A DNA stretch of 64,000 bases from Lineus longissimus (lineage: Eukaryota; Nemertea; Pilidiophora; Heteronemertea; Lineidae): positions 22,327,292-22,391,291 of the forward strand of contig NC_088312.1 in assembly GCF_910592395.1 (NCBI RefSeq). The letters run 5' to 3'. The notes below the pieces were generated by a model. The model did not search any database. It saw nothing but the letters and a program-made list of their open reading frames with translations, and was not told where the DNA came from. This document shows positions 51,547 through 63,464 of the stretch, in pieces. Position 1 is the stretch's first letter. The number at the start of each line of letters is the position of its first letter. A program made the position numbers and the translations under genes.

Positions 51547-53682
51547 AACCAAAATCTAGAAGTGAGGCAGGAGAGTGATGGAACTTGTCTAAAAATGTGC
51601 TCTTCACCAAAAAAATATACGTGTCGAATTGGTGACGAAGCATTCCCATCGAAACAATCCCTTGGACATCACATTCTAGTGCATTCCACTGAGGCTCATA
51701 AGTGCTCTCAGTGCGAGAAAGCGTATATCACAAAATGGCGTCTCCAGCAGCATATGTTAATCCACACTGGAGAGAAACCATATGAGTGTGAGGATTGTGA
51801 TTTTTTCTCAAAAAAGGTGGCAGCGTTGAGAGTTCACATGAGAAACGAACATGGCAAGATTCACGAGTTCTCCGGTCTCCCGTTTAGTAAGCCAGCACCG
51901 ATTGCCAGTGCTGTTGTCGCTGCACAAATCTCGAGTCAGTCAAGTCAGTCTTTGGATTCAAATATTGTAGCAGATTCTGAAGCGATTCTCGAGGAGGAAT
52001 CAAACTTTGTCATTGGCTCTCAAAAAATACGTTGCGATCTCTGTGACTTGGTTTTCCCTTCTGCCCAGTCCCTTGTGGAACATCGACAGACTCACGTGAC
52101 TGTAATATCAGGATCGTCTAATCGATCATCCGAATCTGAAATTATAGCTTCTTCCGAGGTAGCCGTGGAAAGATCAATCTTAAGAGTTAAACTGAGGCGT
52201 TGTGATGAGTTGGTTCCCATTTCCAAGCAAACATTTAGAGTAAACCAACGTACTCACACTGATGAACCGTCAAACCAGTACGAATCCGATACGGTGGTTT
52301 CATCTTCTGAATCAGCTGGACAAGAGGAATCAAACTTGGACAGTTGTTCTCAAGATGTCTATTGCAGTGTCTGCAACTTGGTTTTGCCGTCGGAGCGATC
52401 TCTGCGGTTACACCGCCGTACTCACACCGACATGACCAATGACAAGTCACACGTATGTTCAGTTTGTGACGAGACATTCCAGCGAGCAGACGACCTACAA
52501 AAACACGAGTTGGTGCACAAAGTTCAGAAAACTTTTGTGTGCCCTTTTTGTCAAGAAACGTGCCAGTCAAAGATTGATTTACAGAATCATATCTTGCTTC
52601 ATGGAGATAAATCCAAAAGTGTTCCAGATCGCCAAGACAGAGGAGAAAAATCTAAGTCAAATACGTTGGAGTGTTCAATTTGCCACAAGTGGTTTGTGTC
52701 GCAGTCGGTCCTCAAGGTGCACCTCACCTCGCACACAGATGAAAGACCTTGGGAATGTTCTATCTGTAATAAGAGGTTCCGACAGAGAGCTGGGCGTGAT
52801 AAACATGAACTGATTCACAAGGGGATTAAACCGGTCCAATGTCCTGTGTGCCAGAAGGATTTCAGGGCAAAGTTTGCTTTGCAACACCACATGCGGGTGC
52901 ACAATAAGAAACCTAGAAATGAGCAGTGTCCAGTTTGTGGTAAGCTTTTTGCGACGAAAGGCCTGTTGAAGTCTCATCAGCGTAGCCATTCGAATGACTG
53001 TCCTTGGGAATGTTCAACGTGTGGGAAATTCTTCAAGACGAGGGGGGGTCGTAGTTTTCATCAGATGAACCACACTGGAGAAAAACCATTCAAATGTGAT
53101 CTCTGCAAGAAATCGTTTCGCACAAAATTTGAGTTTAGGTTTCATGTGATGTATCATGCCCGGATGGCTGGTAAGAAACCTAAGCCAAATTACTTCAGAC
53201 CTCGCGTAGAAACATTACAAGATACTGCAGTCGATTCACAGGAGATTTCAACAGCTGTTGCAGGATCAACGGATGTTTTAGCGGATGTTGCGAACACACA
53301 GATTCTGACAGGTTCTTTAGGGACGCAGGCGATTATAGCAGAAGGTGCCGATCCTGATATGTTCTTGATCAAAACCGTAAATGATAAACAAATGGCTTTG
53401 ATCAAAATTCCGCAGGAATCACAGAGGGCTGTTCGGGAAGCTGCAGGAGTGATTCATTCAGTTGAAGAGGGGCAAACAGCAACCGCGGGATTGGAAAGTG
53501 GACAGAGTGTTGTGGACAGTCAGATCTCATCAGCCACAAGCAGCTTGACTTTAGGGGTCGACACGAATATGACCAAGAACCCGAACGCTGGTCCCAATGT
53601 TTATAAGTGCAACGTCTGCCAGAAGGTGTTCATGACACAGCGTCTGCTAGATGTTCACATGTGTAAAAAACTGACAAATTAA
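51547..53682 (+). CDS. Locus A terminal cassette 4: large C2H2 array
   Basis: Single 711-codon terminal exon after a TTTCAG acceptor, phase 0, starting NQNLEVRQES like the openings of cassettes 2 and 3 (both begin with Asn). About twelve intact fingers, for example HKCSQCEKAYITKWRLQQHM, IRCDLCDLVFPSAQSLVEHR, WECSICNKRFRQRAGRDKHE, EQCPVCGKLFATKGLLKSHQ, FKCDLCKKSFRTKFEFRFHV and a last isolated YKCNVCQKVFMTQRLLDVHM. At least two more are degenerate (YTCRIGDEAF lacks its second Cys; LRRCDELVPISKQTF). TGEKP linkers occur twice. Ser-rich spacers (about residues 120-150 and 190-270) and a long non-finger stretch before the final finger. Likely nuclear DNA-binding factor when joined to the shared exons. 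Confidence 0.87.
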   Translation, partial: NQNLEVRQESDGTCLKMCSSPKKYTCRIGDEAFPSKQSLGHHILVHSTEAHKCSQCEKAYITKWRLQQHMLIHTGEKPYECEDCDFFSKKVAALRVHMRNEHGKIHEFSGLPFSKPAPIASAVVAAQISSQSSQSLDSNIVADSEAILEEESNFVIGSQKIRCDLCDLVFPSAQSLVEHRQTHVTVISGSSNRSSESEIIASSEVAVERSILRVKLRRCDELVPISKQTFRVNQRTHTDEPSNQYESDTVVSSSESAGQEESNLDSCSQDVYCSVCNLVLPSERSLRLHRRTHTDMTNDKSHVCSVCDETFQRADDLQKHELVHKVQKTFVCPFCQETCQSKIDLQNHILLHGDKSKSVPDRQDRGEKSKSNTLECSICHKWFVSQSVLKVHLTSHTDERPWECSICNKRFRQRAGRDKHELIHKGIKPVQCPVCQKDFRAKFALQHHMRVHNKKPRNEQCPVCGKLFATKGLLKSHQRSHSNDCPWECSTCGKFFKTRGGRSFHQMNHTGEKPFKCDLCKKSFRTKFEFRFHVMYHARMAGKKPKPNYFRPRVETLQDTAVDSQEISTAVAGSTDVLADVANTQILTGSLGTQAIIAEGADPDMFLIKTVNDKQMALIKIPQESQRAVREAAGVIHSVEEGQTATAGLESGQSVVDSQISSATSSLTLGVDTNMTKNPNAGPNVYKCNVCQKVFMTQRLLDVHMCKKLTN

Positions 53683-54105
53683 AGAGAAAAAAATGAACTG
53701 AACTGAATGAGAGTTGGTGATAGATTAGATTCGACAAGCCAGGGAAGGCATTCTATTAAAAACAAATGTTTTATTATTTTATGGTGCGGTTTCTGTGCGA
53801 GCTTTCCATCATAATGAATCATCATAATGAAATGTATACAATTTCTAATGACGTTTTTTGACGACAATGACAACATTTAAACATTTTTACCTCAAAAGTG
53901 GGCGGCTTTGTGAAACTGCATTTCACCTACCTGTCTATAGTCAGCCTTTAGGGTAACATCCATATGGTGGCTCTTTGCGGTGATAATTTTTGCAAGTTAT
54001 ACTTCTGAATTTGAAAATGAAACCGTTATTGCAGGTCCTGGTTGTCAATCTTTGTGTCATATTTCTCAAGGTTATTGTAAGGTCTTCCTGTGTTTCTCAT
54101 TTCAG

Positions 54106-55197
54106 AGTACTAGGGAGTTGGAGGATGAATTGTTGTCAGCCGCCTTATCTTCAGATGGTGCCATCCCAGTTGGTGCAACTTTAACAATTGATGATGCGGC
54201 GGTCAGCTCAGGAAAAGGCGTGAGACCTGGTACCAGTGCCAGTTATGGTACAACAGATATTGGTACAGTCCCTGTTGTTAATGTCACTTTTAACAGTGCT
54301 GGTACAATGGGGGCGACACCTGCAGCTCGTCCTAGCAATGGTCCCAGTACAGTTAAGAAAACAAAATGGAGGAGACGAAAACCAGAGCCAAAGAAATTCA
54401 AATGCGAATATTGTGAGATGGCTTTCTCGACTAGTTCAGGTGTAATAATTCATACACGAACTCATACTGGTGATAAACCTTTTAAATGCTCAATGTGTTC
54501 AAAGGCGTTTGCGCGGGAAGACAGTTTAAGAAATCATGTCATGATCCATACCGGAGAGAAACCAAGTAAATGTTCGATCTGCGGGAAAAGCTTCAGAGAG
54601 AAGAAGTCATTGAGATATCATCTGCTGACACACAAGGAGTTGATTCCTGCGATAAACCGCATTGTTGAGGAACAAAGTCATGAAGCTGGAACGATCAATC
54701 CTATTTACAAATGCAGGATTTGCCAGAAGGTGACTCGGGGGATGGGAAAATATAAAATACATTTGATTCGGCACAGAGAGTTGGCACCAGCCCTTCACAG
54801 TATTATGAATGAACAAAAAACTGACCGGAAGATTCGAGCTACAGTACCAAAGAAACATATACAATGTTCTCTGTGTTTGAAAATTTTTGAGAAGAACTCG
54901 CTTTTTAAAATTCATTTTCGTACCCATACCGGTGAAAAACCATTCCTGTGTTCAGTTTGCGGGAAGTCTTGTACAACAGATGGCAGCCTTTCTAAACATA
55001 TGCAAACTCACTTTGGAATTGAGAGCTGTAAAACAAAGCAATGTCCTTATTGCGATAAGGCTTTTAGAGATGTGACTGGTTTGCGTGAACATCAAAGGAT
55101 TCATACAGGAGAGATGCCATATACCTGTCATCTTTGTGGAAAATCGTTCAGATTTAAATCAAACCTTAATGCCCACTTGCGCATACATAGGAAGTGA
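54106..55197 (+). CDS. Locus A terminal cassette 5: eight C2H2 fingers
   Basis: Single 363-codon terminal exon after a TTTCAG acceptor, phase 0. It opens with an acidic helix (STRELEDELLSAALSSD), a Gly/Thr-rich spacer and a basic patch (KKTKWRRRKPEPKKFK), then eight fingers: FKCEYCEMAFSTSSGVIIHT, FKCSMCSKAFAREDSLRNHV, SKCSICGKSFREKKSLRYHL, YKCRICQKVTRGMGKYKIHL, IQCSLCLKIFEKNSLFKIHF, FLCSVCGKSCTTDGSLSKHM, KQCPYCDKAFRDVTGLREHQ, YTCHLCGKSFRFKSNLNAHL. Several TGEKP-like linkers. AATAAA at 55409-55414. Confidence 0.87.
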   Translation, partial: STRELEDELLSAALSSDGAIPVGATLTIDDAAVSSGKGVRPGTSASYGTTDIGTVPVVNVTFNSAGTMGATPAARPSNGPSTVKKTKWRRRKPEPKKFKCEYCEMAFSTSSGVIIHTRTHTGDKPFKCSMCSKAFAREDSLRNHVMIHTGEKPSKCSICGKSFREKKSLRYHLLTHKELIPAINRIVEEQSHEAGTINPIYKCRICQKVTRGMGKYKIHLIRHRELAPALHSIMNEQKTDRKIRATVPKKHIQCSLCLKIFEKNSLFKIHFRTHTGEKPFLCSVCGKSCTTDGSLSKHMQTHFGIESCKTKQCPYCDKAFRDVTGLREHQRIHTGEMPYTCHLCGKSFRFKSNLNAHLRIHRK

Positions 55198-56620
55198 ATT
55201 TAAGAGGGAAAAATGGGTTTTCAGTAGATAAGAGTGTCCTTAATAGAGAGGTGTCTGCTAAGGGAGGTTCCACTGTAATTTACTTCGTTGCTGAAACTGA
55301 CTATTCTGTTTGTGAAATTCTTCATTGTTCAGTGTGACACAGGCATTTTGTGAATAGATTGAGTATATTTGTATCCGTGTATTTGGTAGGTAGCCATTAG
55401 GAAGTATAAATAAAGAGATTTTCTAATGATAAATATTTCAGTGGTGCTGTTAGTGAGTTGGCTCATAATTCCCTCTTGCCAGATGAGCGGAGAAAATATC
55501 CTTTGATTGATCTGCTTGGAGAACAGTCGACCCCACAACTCAGCCATTTTGTTTTCCTACAACCAGGACTGCAGTTGATCATCAGAAAAGAAGTGAATTG
55601 GAGACAGACGATAGACCAGTCTTTAGTTGGTTGTGATATTGTCTCTTGGTGGAGACGCCTCCTAATTTGGATCAGTCTGTCAGTTTGATTGAGGTGCAAC
55701 AACTAGTCTATGGGTGGTGCGCTTGGGTTAACTTGTGCCAAGACAACTGGCATGTTTGATCCCGTGATCGGACCGGACATAAAGACAACTGGAGACGCCT
55801 CCTCTGCTTGTGTCTCTTCTTGGTACTACAAGTACCACAAGATCACAACCTCATCGTAAACCTCCCGCAAGCAAAACTACATTACTGCTTCGCCGCTGTA
55901 GACACCCAGGGGTTAATGATCTTGACAACTGTACAAGTTGGCTGTGAAACAGTTCGTCCCTTATTGATAATTGCAAGGAAAATGAACCTGTCTTTTTAAT
56001 ACACCCTGTAGCTCAAAGCTCGCGTGCGCTTCACAGTTCCGAATCTCCCGCCTGTTCTCGATATCTCAAGGAGAAAAAACATGGTGGATTATTCACGAAT
56101 TTGTCGGCTTTGTTGTCGAATTGCACAAAAAAACCCTAGTTTTATCACAACTTAACATCATTAGCGTAAGTTAGATAGTCGCCAAATGAACTTGTGCTCA
56201 TGATGGTTTAATTTTGAGGGTCGGAATCGACGTCTTTTGAGTAAATATACTCTTTTTTTGTACATGAATTTCTGGCCAAATTTTTCTTCGGGGAGTTTTG
56301 CCATTCTCCGATTGGCGGCGCACACGTGCTGACACAAAATCCATTGCATTTCATTATTCCTTCATTATTTGGGACGAGTTTAGGGCCCGAGTTTACAAAC
56401 CCTGATCATGGCCCAAAAAAGTTCATCAATTGACGAAATAAATGACAAGCATTTTTGGCTTGAAGTGACAGTGCTAGGCTAGCCCCAGTGACTAGTGTCC
56501 GTGTGAGATGTCAATGTCATTTCAAAGTGTTTTCTGGGTTTCTAGCCTGAGCAAGTGATGGTACCCTGATTATTGTTTTTACAGAGAGGCTGCATCATAA
56601 AATAAAGTTCCCGTTGGACG
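55198..56620. other. Spacer between loci A and B
   Basis: Holds the cassette 5 3' UTR, a fragment of the CAGTGGAA-type dispersed repeat (55225-55285) and the presumed promoter and untranslated first exon of locus B; a TTTTTACAG acceptor lies at 56575-56583. Open frames here show no domain. Confidence 0.4.
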
Positions 56621-58213
56621 ATGAAGGACGGCACTATGTCGATTGCAGATCCTGAAGAAGAATTCAATCTAATGCTGGAATCGAGTCCAGCAGCCAGGGA
56701 AAGCAGCTCGCCTAAAGAGCAGAAAGAAGATGATTCATTTGTCACCATGCAGACAGAGCTGCATAGTAAAGGTGCTGTGCTCACGAAGGCATGGTCGGAC
56801 TTGTTTAGTTTCATCACAAAATATCAGGCAGAACTTGTTGTGAAAGAAAATATGGTCGAAATAGGGGAGAAAGAAATAGAACAGCGAAAGAGACAATTGG
56901 AAGAAATGAAACCAGTGGTTGACGCTGGTAACGAAGAGGTGTCTAAATTACAAGATGAGATTCGGATGAAGGAGGGACTGCTGAGCAAAGCACAATCACA
57001 ACTTTCTGTCAAGGAGAGATTGTTGCAACGGGTACAATCAGACTTGTCTTGTAATAGGGAACTGTTGGAGAAAGCTCAATCTGATCTTTTAGACAAACAA
57101 AATAACCTCATTCGTTATAGAGGTGATTTAGAACACTTGAAATCGGAGTTGAAAGTGAAACAAGAACAAATCCAAATCAAAGACAATTTGTTGAAGAAAT
57201 TACAGAATCAACTCATGAAGGAAAATGCCGAGTTGAAGGAACAGTTAGAACTTGAGAGGAGGTCTCACGAGTTGGAAAAGCAGTCGCATGAATTGACGAA
57301 AAGATCTTTGGTGTCGCAGAGTATGCAGAGTGAGAGGAGGAAGAGACAGGTTAGTTTTCACGGTTTGTTTTCAGTAAGTTTATCTCGTTCAATTTGTTTG
57401 GTAATCTGCGGGATAGTGTTCAATTCTCTGCAGGAAATGATACCAAAGTTGGTAAAAAACTTGTTCTGTTTATGTTATTGCAATAACATGTCGGGTAGAA
57501 AGTCCGAAACAGCCCACCATCATACTTTGTGTTACCCAGATATCATTGCTGATCATTTTGTTTTCTTCTTCACTCAGAGAGCTGAAGATGTCCCTGCCAT
57601 TGTGGAAATCCCGGACTCACCTCCAACCCTCGACCTCTCCGATGTTGCCGAAGATTTTGGACTTTCAAACATAATCTCCATGGCGACTAATTCATCACCA
57701 TTGGGCCAAGATTCTCAACAAAGAAAACCTTCCTCAGAACTTGACACCAGCCAGATTGCACCAAACGTTCCAAGTCATTCTCCGTCCTATGGCGATTCAG
57801 AGTGTTTACACCATATGCCTACTTCGACCACTCTTTCTCAGTGCGATTTCTCAACCCGACCAAAAGTGTCCCGATCTTCGAGGTTTATGTCATCACCCTC
57901 TGTTACGCCATCGCAGACTTCGGTACCAAGTACATGTATCAGTGACAGTATTGAGTTAAGTCATACTGCCATGATATCCAGTGATACGTTTTTCCCCCTC
58001 AGTGTGTCTGAGGACGTTAAACCTGATATTGACACTATGACCTCTAGTATGCAAATAGACAGTGACAGTCAAGGCAATATGCCAACTATAAAACCAGGGA
58101 CCCCTACCTCGGGGACAAGTGATAGTAATCAAGGCCCAGTGCCAGTGTCTGGGCCGATCGCAAATCCAGCGATGTCACCAGGTGGCAGCAGAGATGGCAG
58201 AGCAGATGGAAAG
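56621..58213 (+). CDS. Locus B shared exons: coiled coil and SIM-like region
   Basis: Paralogue of the exons at 44813-46219. Exon 1 56621-57349 (243 codons, GTTAGT donor), exon 2 57578-58213 (212 codons, GTAGGG donor), both phase 0. Exon 1: MKDGTMSIADPEEEF, MQTELHSKGAVLTKAWSDLF, SFITKYQAEL, then a long coiled coil ending KENAELKEQLELERRSHELE. Exon 2: AIVEIPDSPPTLDLSD (SIM-like), a Ser/Thr/Pro tail, SSDTFFPLSVSED as in locus A. The 228-base intron is a multiple of three and open, so a spliced and an unspliced form would both read on into exon 2. Candidate partners downstream are the cassettes at 61805, 62481 and 63465, and possibly more beyond the window. Confidence 0.83.
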
Positions 58214-61200
58214 GTAGGGATCAGTTTTAGAGTATCCTTCTAATATTTCAACAGTAACAGCAATTTTGGTTTTGGAGTATTACTAGCAATAAGTCAGAGT
58301 GGTGCCATATCAGTTGAGGTGCATGTAAAGCTGTACACCAGAGACCGTGTTTTCGTGGCGAGTGTCCATACTTCACATGGACTTCAAAACGGAAAGGAAA
58401 TTGAGAAGTTTTCAGCAGTGGAGTACAAATGAAAATGTAGCTCGTAAAGGTATCCACACTGTATTGTGCAGAGTGCACTTTAGGTGTACATTGGCACGAT
58501 TGGATTAATCAAAATTTTCTAGCCCAATGTCAAATTTCCCTTTCTTGAGTGACCTCTTAAAAAAAGTCAGTGAGGTGATCTTGAATATTTACATTGAATT
58601 GTCTAGCTCCAAGTCCAAGTATCTGACTATCCTGAACTGCAAAAACTTTGACAAAACAAAATTGCTGACACTAGTGACTAAGGGTACAGAATGACTTCTC
58701 CAACTCAAATCTCCATACACCCGTACTACTGAGAACGAATTAAGACTAGTCTTTCTTGATCCTCAGAAGTTTCTAAAATCCATTTTGCTATGCCCTACAT
58801 TGTAAGGTTTGTAAGGTCATGAAACTTGAGAAAAATGTCATAAACGTGATGAAAAGGTTCTCATGTACAATGTACTCTCACATGCAGCGCTTCATAGCAA
58901 AATACTGCCACTGCCCATGCCTGGTTTTTGTATAAATAGAAGACCTGCAATTGCCATTTTAAAAGAATGTGTTGCTGTGTGGAGATTTGTTGAAAAGGTT
59001 GTGCTTGAATGTTCGTATGGAGGTGAACCATGCTGCTGCATGTAACAATATTGGCAAAGGCAATTTGGTTGGGTGGCATGGATTAGACTGGTATGGATTG
59101 AAGCAATTAGATCCACAAAGATCGTGATGCTGGTTATAGCAAATTGAAATCCAACCTGAAATTGGCGGGCCTCTCCATCTCCAGCCCCAACATTCAAACG
59201 TTACCAACTTCAAAATCTAGAAGAATTGGGATGGCGTCTTAGTGTGAAGAAAGTATGATATGTCAGGGGGAAATGCACTTTGTGTTGAAGGAGTTGAAAG
59301 TTGTTGACATTGGGAGAGCAAGAATGCAGGTCCAACAAAGGACCTCCATGAGTCATCAATGAGTGTTCTGTCTGGACAGTGCTGGCAGTAGTTTGCAAAC
59401 TGTACGGCAGTCTTGGTCAATGGAAGAGAATGAGAGCCATGTTAAATTTCAAACACTGCACAGGAAACGATGGAAATCTGAAGTCTGGATGTTTGAAATG
59501 ATAGATTCATGATGAGTGGATTTGGTATTGGTTGGCCACTCTCTGCCTTGAAATGCAGATGACAGTTTGAAGAATAATGCTCAACTTTGAGAACTACATC
59601 TGTCATAGGTTCTTCACACTGAAATGCCATGGTGATATTTCGAGTTTGCAGAGAAGTTTGGACCTGTCATTTTGTACTCAACATGTTTTTGATATAATTG
59701 ACAACTCATCTTAGCATTTACGCCTGACCATCCCATTACATATGTAGCTTGTCATATTGTCATATACGGAAGAAATTCCAATCCAAATCATTTAGCTGAC
59801 CTTTCAAGAAAAGGAGTATTTTGCTTTGGGAACTTAGTGTTCATTTGCACTGATTACATTCTTGCTAAAAGATGAGTTGTTACTTTCAAAACCACCACCA
59901 TGGACAATTAAAGTAATAATTTTAACCTGCCAAATGAGCACTGCTTCTGTTCAGGTACTGGTGTAATATTTAGCTGAGGCCTGAATGGACAACCCCAAGT
60001 CATTTGCTCTCACACTGGTTCATCAAGTTGATTACAGTACATTCTGTACATGTTGATCTTGGCCATGTTAGTCTTACCATAGTCCTTTGTCCAAGAACTA
60101 TTTTTGGGTGAAAGGTACTATCACACTAGTCATTGTGGACAAGTTGTAATTGATCTAAATAAATTATGACAAAGTTTGTCCATGGTGGAGTGTTAAAAAA
60201 AATCTGCGTCTTGGCATTCTCGCTTCTTACTAACATCTTTACAGACAGGAAAGTCAATTTTCAGACTTTCCAGTCAAAACTTTTCTGAGGTTTTTATTTC
60301 CACGAATCTCAGTTATTCGCTACATCCACGAAATTAAAACGCCCGCCAAAAATGGGTGGCTTGCAGTGTTTCATAAGCTGATGAATAGGTTTGCTGCCTG
60401 CTTGCTTGCTTGATACTCTTCACTGTCTGGCTTGGTACAATCCATGGTTCTCATACTGGCTGTTGAGCTCAGAGACAAAGCTTAGAAATACGTGCTTGCC
60501 TTTTAGCGGTGAGCCCATGACCAATTGACAAGAGCCTAGAGGAAATCTCTGGGATACCGTACTACTAGATGTTATGTTGACAAACTCTGTCTGGGTAAAG
60601 TGCATCGACTTTGATGAATGAAAATGTGTTAGCCTGTTGGAGGGAGCCACTTCAGGGTCGGTCGGTCGGACCAGATAAAAGACATTATTCTGTTCAGCCC
60701 AACATAATCAGCGATGTTGTAATGCAGCGGGCCAATATCCAGTATCACGTTCATGCACTTGTAATATGCTCTATCTCAAGACACCAACACAAAATATCAG
60801 ACTGCGGTTGGACTTACACGTAGAGGACAATTTGAATGAAATGGTTCTCTCAGGAAGGAATGTTTGTGTTAACGGTCTAGCAAGGAAAGTCTTTTGCACC
60901 CGGTTTGTACCATGGCACCTGTACAATACAACCAACGAGGGATGGTTTAGTACTGCACCAGACAATGTGAGGTATGAGATTTGCATCTTCACCTTTAAGG
61001 TGATGGAGAAACATGACGACGGAAGGAGTTGACAACTCGAGTTCCTCTCTGTTCCTGCCTCTTCTATGATGACATGTGACGGATGTCCAGTTCTTCAAAC
61101 ATAACTGTACATAATCTTGGTATCAAGTATCAAAATGCTCTGTCCTGCGTTGAAAATAATACCTCAAATCATATCAGTGCTTCAAGTCATTGAAGTGTCC

Positions 61201-61804
61201 GAGTGGAAATTGAGTTTTGCTACATGTACATTTCGAGATTGTCTGGAATGGAAGGATGAGGATGACATCTATCACAACTGAGTCAAAAGGAACAGTACTT
61301 TCAGGTAATATTTGGAAGTGTGAAAGTTCCAAAGGATATTATGAAATAAACATAGTACATGTATTTCCCTTGTGGTTCTTTGAAGTTGATGGTACATGAA
61401 CAATAATGAACAGTGATGTCATTATGTTGATGAATCAAGTCAATGTGAGAGAACTGTGGAAAATCTTTTAGAACTGCTGCATTCACGAGAATCAAGTTAA
61501 GCCACCTGTAGCTCATCTACACAGATTTTCTTTGTACTGCAGGATGCCCTCACGGATAAAGAAAGTGCAATTGGATTTTTGGCCAGAAACCGATGACCTT
61601 GATGTTTTCGTAGCTAAGGGGTTTCACCGTCCTATTTGAAAGAAGATTCCGAGATAAAATTAGCATTTTACCATTTCAGCTTTTCTCTTTCTTTTAACAA
61701 CAGGTGAGAGGGAGTTTTGGTTTCTTGCCTTCCTTCTTGGTTTGCTCACAAACAAAGCAATCATTTGACCAGCCATGTCACTAAGTCCTCTTCTTCTTTT
61801 CCAG
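58214..61804. other. Long intron of locus B
   Basis: No zinc-finger or Cys-rich cassette found in 3.6 kb, unlike the matching part of locus A. A CAG acceptor at 61543 begins a frame (DALTDKESAIGFLARNR, stop) that could be a very short phase-0 terminal exon but has no supporting feature. The 60766-61032 open frame has no domain. Confidence 0.35.
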
Positions 61805-62143
61805 CGACACTTCATGGGGAGGCTCAGTCTCATGGATTACTATTCGTCGCGTTGGAAGCCTTTCGCCTGTCCGCACTGCCCTATGACGTGCTCCGTTGCG
61901 GGTAACCTCAAGACGCACATGAGGCGCCACTCGGGGGAGCGGCCTTATAAGTGTCCGGTCTGCCCACGGGAATTTGCCCGCTCGGATGCGCGGATGCGTC
62001 ATGTTCGTCTTCACACTGGCGAGAGACCTTATGTGTGTCGTTGGTGTAACAAACGTTTCGTGGAGGGCGGCAATTTACGGAAGCACATGTTGGCCGTTCA
62101 TGGCACAATGATAAATATGGCAAATATAAAGCCGCCAATATGA
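61805..62143 (+). CDS. Locus B terminal cassette 1: three C2H2 fingers
   Basis: Terminal exon of 112 codons after a TTTTCCAG acceptor, phase 0 with the exon ending at 58213. Starts RHFMGRLSLMDYYSSRWKPF, then FACPHCPMTCSVAGNLKTHM, YKCPVCPREFARSDARMRHV and YVCRWCNKRFVEGGNLRKHM, with SGERP and TGERP linkers, so sequence-specific DNA binding is likely. More GC-rich than its neighbours. Stop at 62141-62143. Confidence 0.82.
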   Translation, partial: RHFMGRLSLMDYYSSRWKPFACPHCPMTCSVAGNLKTHMRRHSGERPYKCPVCPREFARSDARMRHVRLHTGERPYVCRWCNKRFVEGGNLRKHMLAVHGTMINMANIKPPI

Positions 62144-62480
62144 ATGATTTAGTCAGACATTGCTAGTGGAGGTGACTTTAGTGCTGGAGGGAAGTTGTCC
62201 AAAGTTGAGCAGTGTGTCACAGCAATGTTTTTTTTCAGGGAAGTTTCACAGTCATGAAAGCCACACAAGGATAGGAAGACTTGTCTCCTCAAATATAACT
62301 CAAGGCTTCTAAGCAGCTATTCATAGTGTGTACTTGTTTGTTACTTCTTACTTCTAAGTTTTCCTGTTTCTTATTCTTACAGTGATAGGTGTTATATAAA
62401 CCTGATTACCTCGGATTATTCCTTCAACGTTTGACAATTGATCACAGCTGAAATTCAATGACTTGCTTCTTCTTTTACAG

Positions 62481-62765
62481 TACCCATTCCATGATGCTGC
62501 TTTACCATATTTGGCCCGCTACAGGTGCTCAATATGCGGCCATTGCTCGTCAAGTAACGGTAACTTAAAAATCCACATGAAACGGCATTCGGGAGAACGT
62601 CCTTTTGAATGTCAATTTTGTAGGCGTACGTTTGCTATGAAACAAACTTTACAACGTCATGAACTTATTCATACAGGAGAAAGACCATTTGCTTGTCAAG
62701 TATGTGGGAAGCGCTTTCCACTGCTGCACAGTTTGAAGAATCATCTTATGGTACACCTAGAATGA
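62481..62765 (+). CDS. Locus B terminal cassette 2: three C2H2 fingers
   Basis: Terminal exon of 94 codons after a TTTTACAG acceptor, phase 0. Starts YPFHDAALPYLARYRC; fingers YRCSICGHCSSSNGNLKIHM, FECQFCRRTFAMKQTLQRHE and FACQVCGKRFPLLHSLKNHL with SGERP and TGERP linkers. Related to cassette 1 of this locus in length, linker type and the GNLK helix of the first finger. The protein ends four residues after the last histidine pair. Confidence 0.82.
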   Translation, partial: YPFHDAALPYLARYRCSICGHCSSSNGNLKIHMKRHSGERPFECQFCRRTFAMKQTLQRHELIHTGERPFACQVCGKRFPLLHSLKNHLMVHLE

Positions 62766-63464
62766 CACTAGGAGGGCGAATCTTCTTTTTCATTTGAAAG
62801 AAATTGTTCACAATAACAATATCGTGTACTGGCCATGTGGCCTTGTCGTGAGCATTTATTCTTAGGTTTAGGAGTTTTTACACGACACTTTGGGGGGAGG
62901 GGGGAAGTCAAACCTGGTTTAGGTCAACAGGGTGCCCAATTGGTTGGTACAGGGTACAGTGCCATCCGTGTGAGTTTTGTAGGCTTGTAAGCCTGTCACC
63001 TAGAGATTTTCTTTTGTTTACATGATTCAGCTACATGTAGTGATGTTTTTATACACAAATCACAATGTCAGATCGATGTCTCCACAATTTTATGTAATTT
63101 CTGTAAATTCAAGTGTGCTATATTATTTCCTATACCTATTTACATTGTAATTTGACTATTTTCTTTTCAATTTATGAATATTAAAAAAATGAAAGTTAAT
63201 ATTAAGTTTTTGAGTTGTAATTTTTTGGATGAAATAACGGCCTAATTGACATCAAGTCTGTTATTAAGAGCAAGGGAATCTCCTCGTAATCACTGCTGTG
63301 GAATCCAATACCATTCCTGGCTGCCCCCATATAGGTTTCTACTGCATATTTCTAAGCATCTTTTGAATCAGATGTTGGGGCCCTTGGTATTTACCATGTA
63401 GGTCTTGTGCAGTGCAATGCCAATCAGTCGAAGCTCAAAAAGACGTTCAACTTTCTACTTCCAG
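62766..63464. other. Cassette 2 3' UTR and spacer
   Basis: AT-rich, with a G run at 62891-62905. No supported feature. Confidence 0.3.

Noticed and set aside
60766-61032. 88-codon frame considered as another locus B cassette
   Set aside because: No phase-0 acceptor at its start and no Cys/His pattern.
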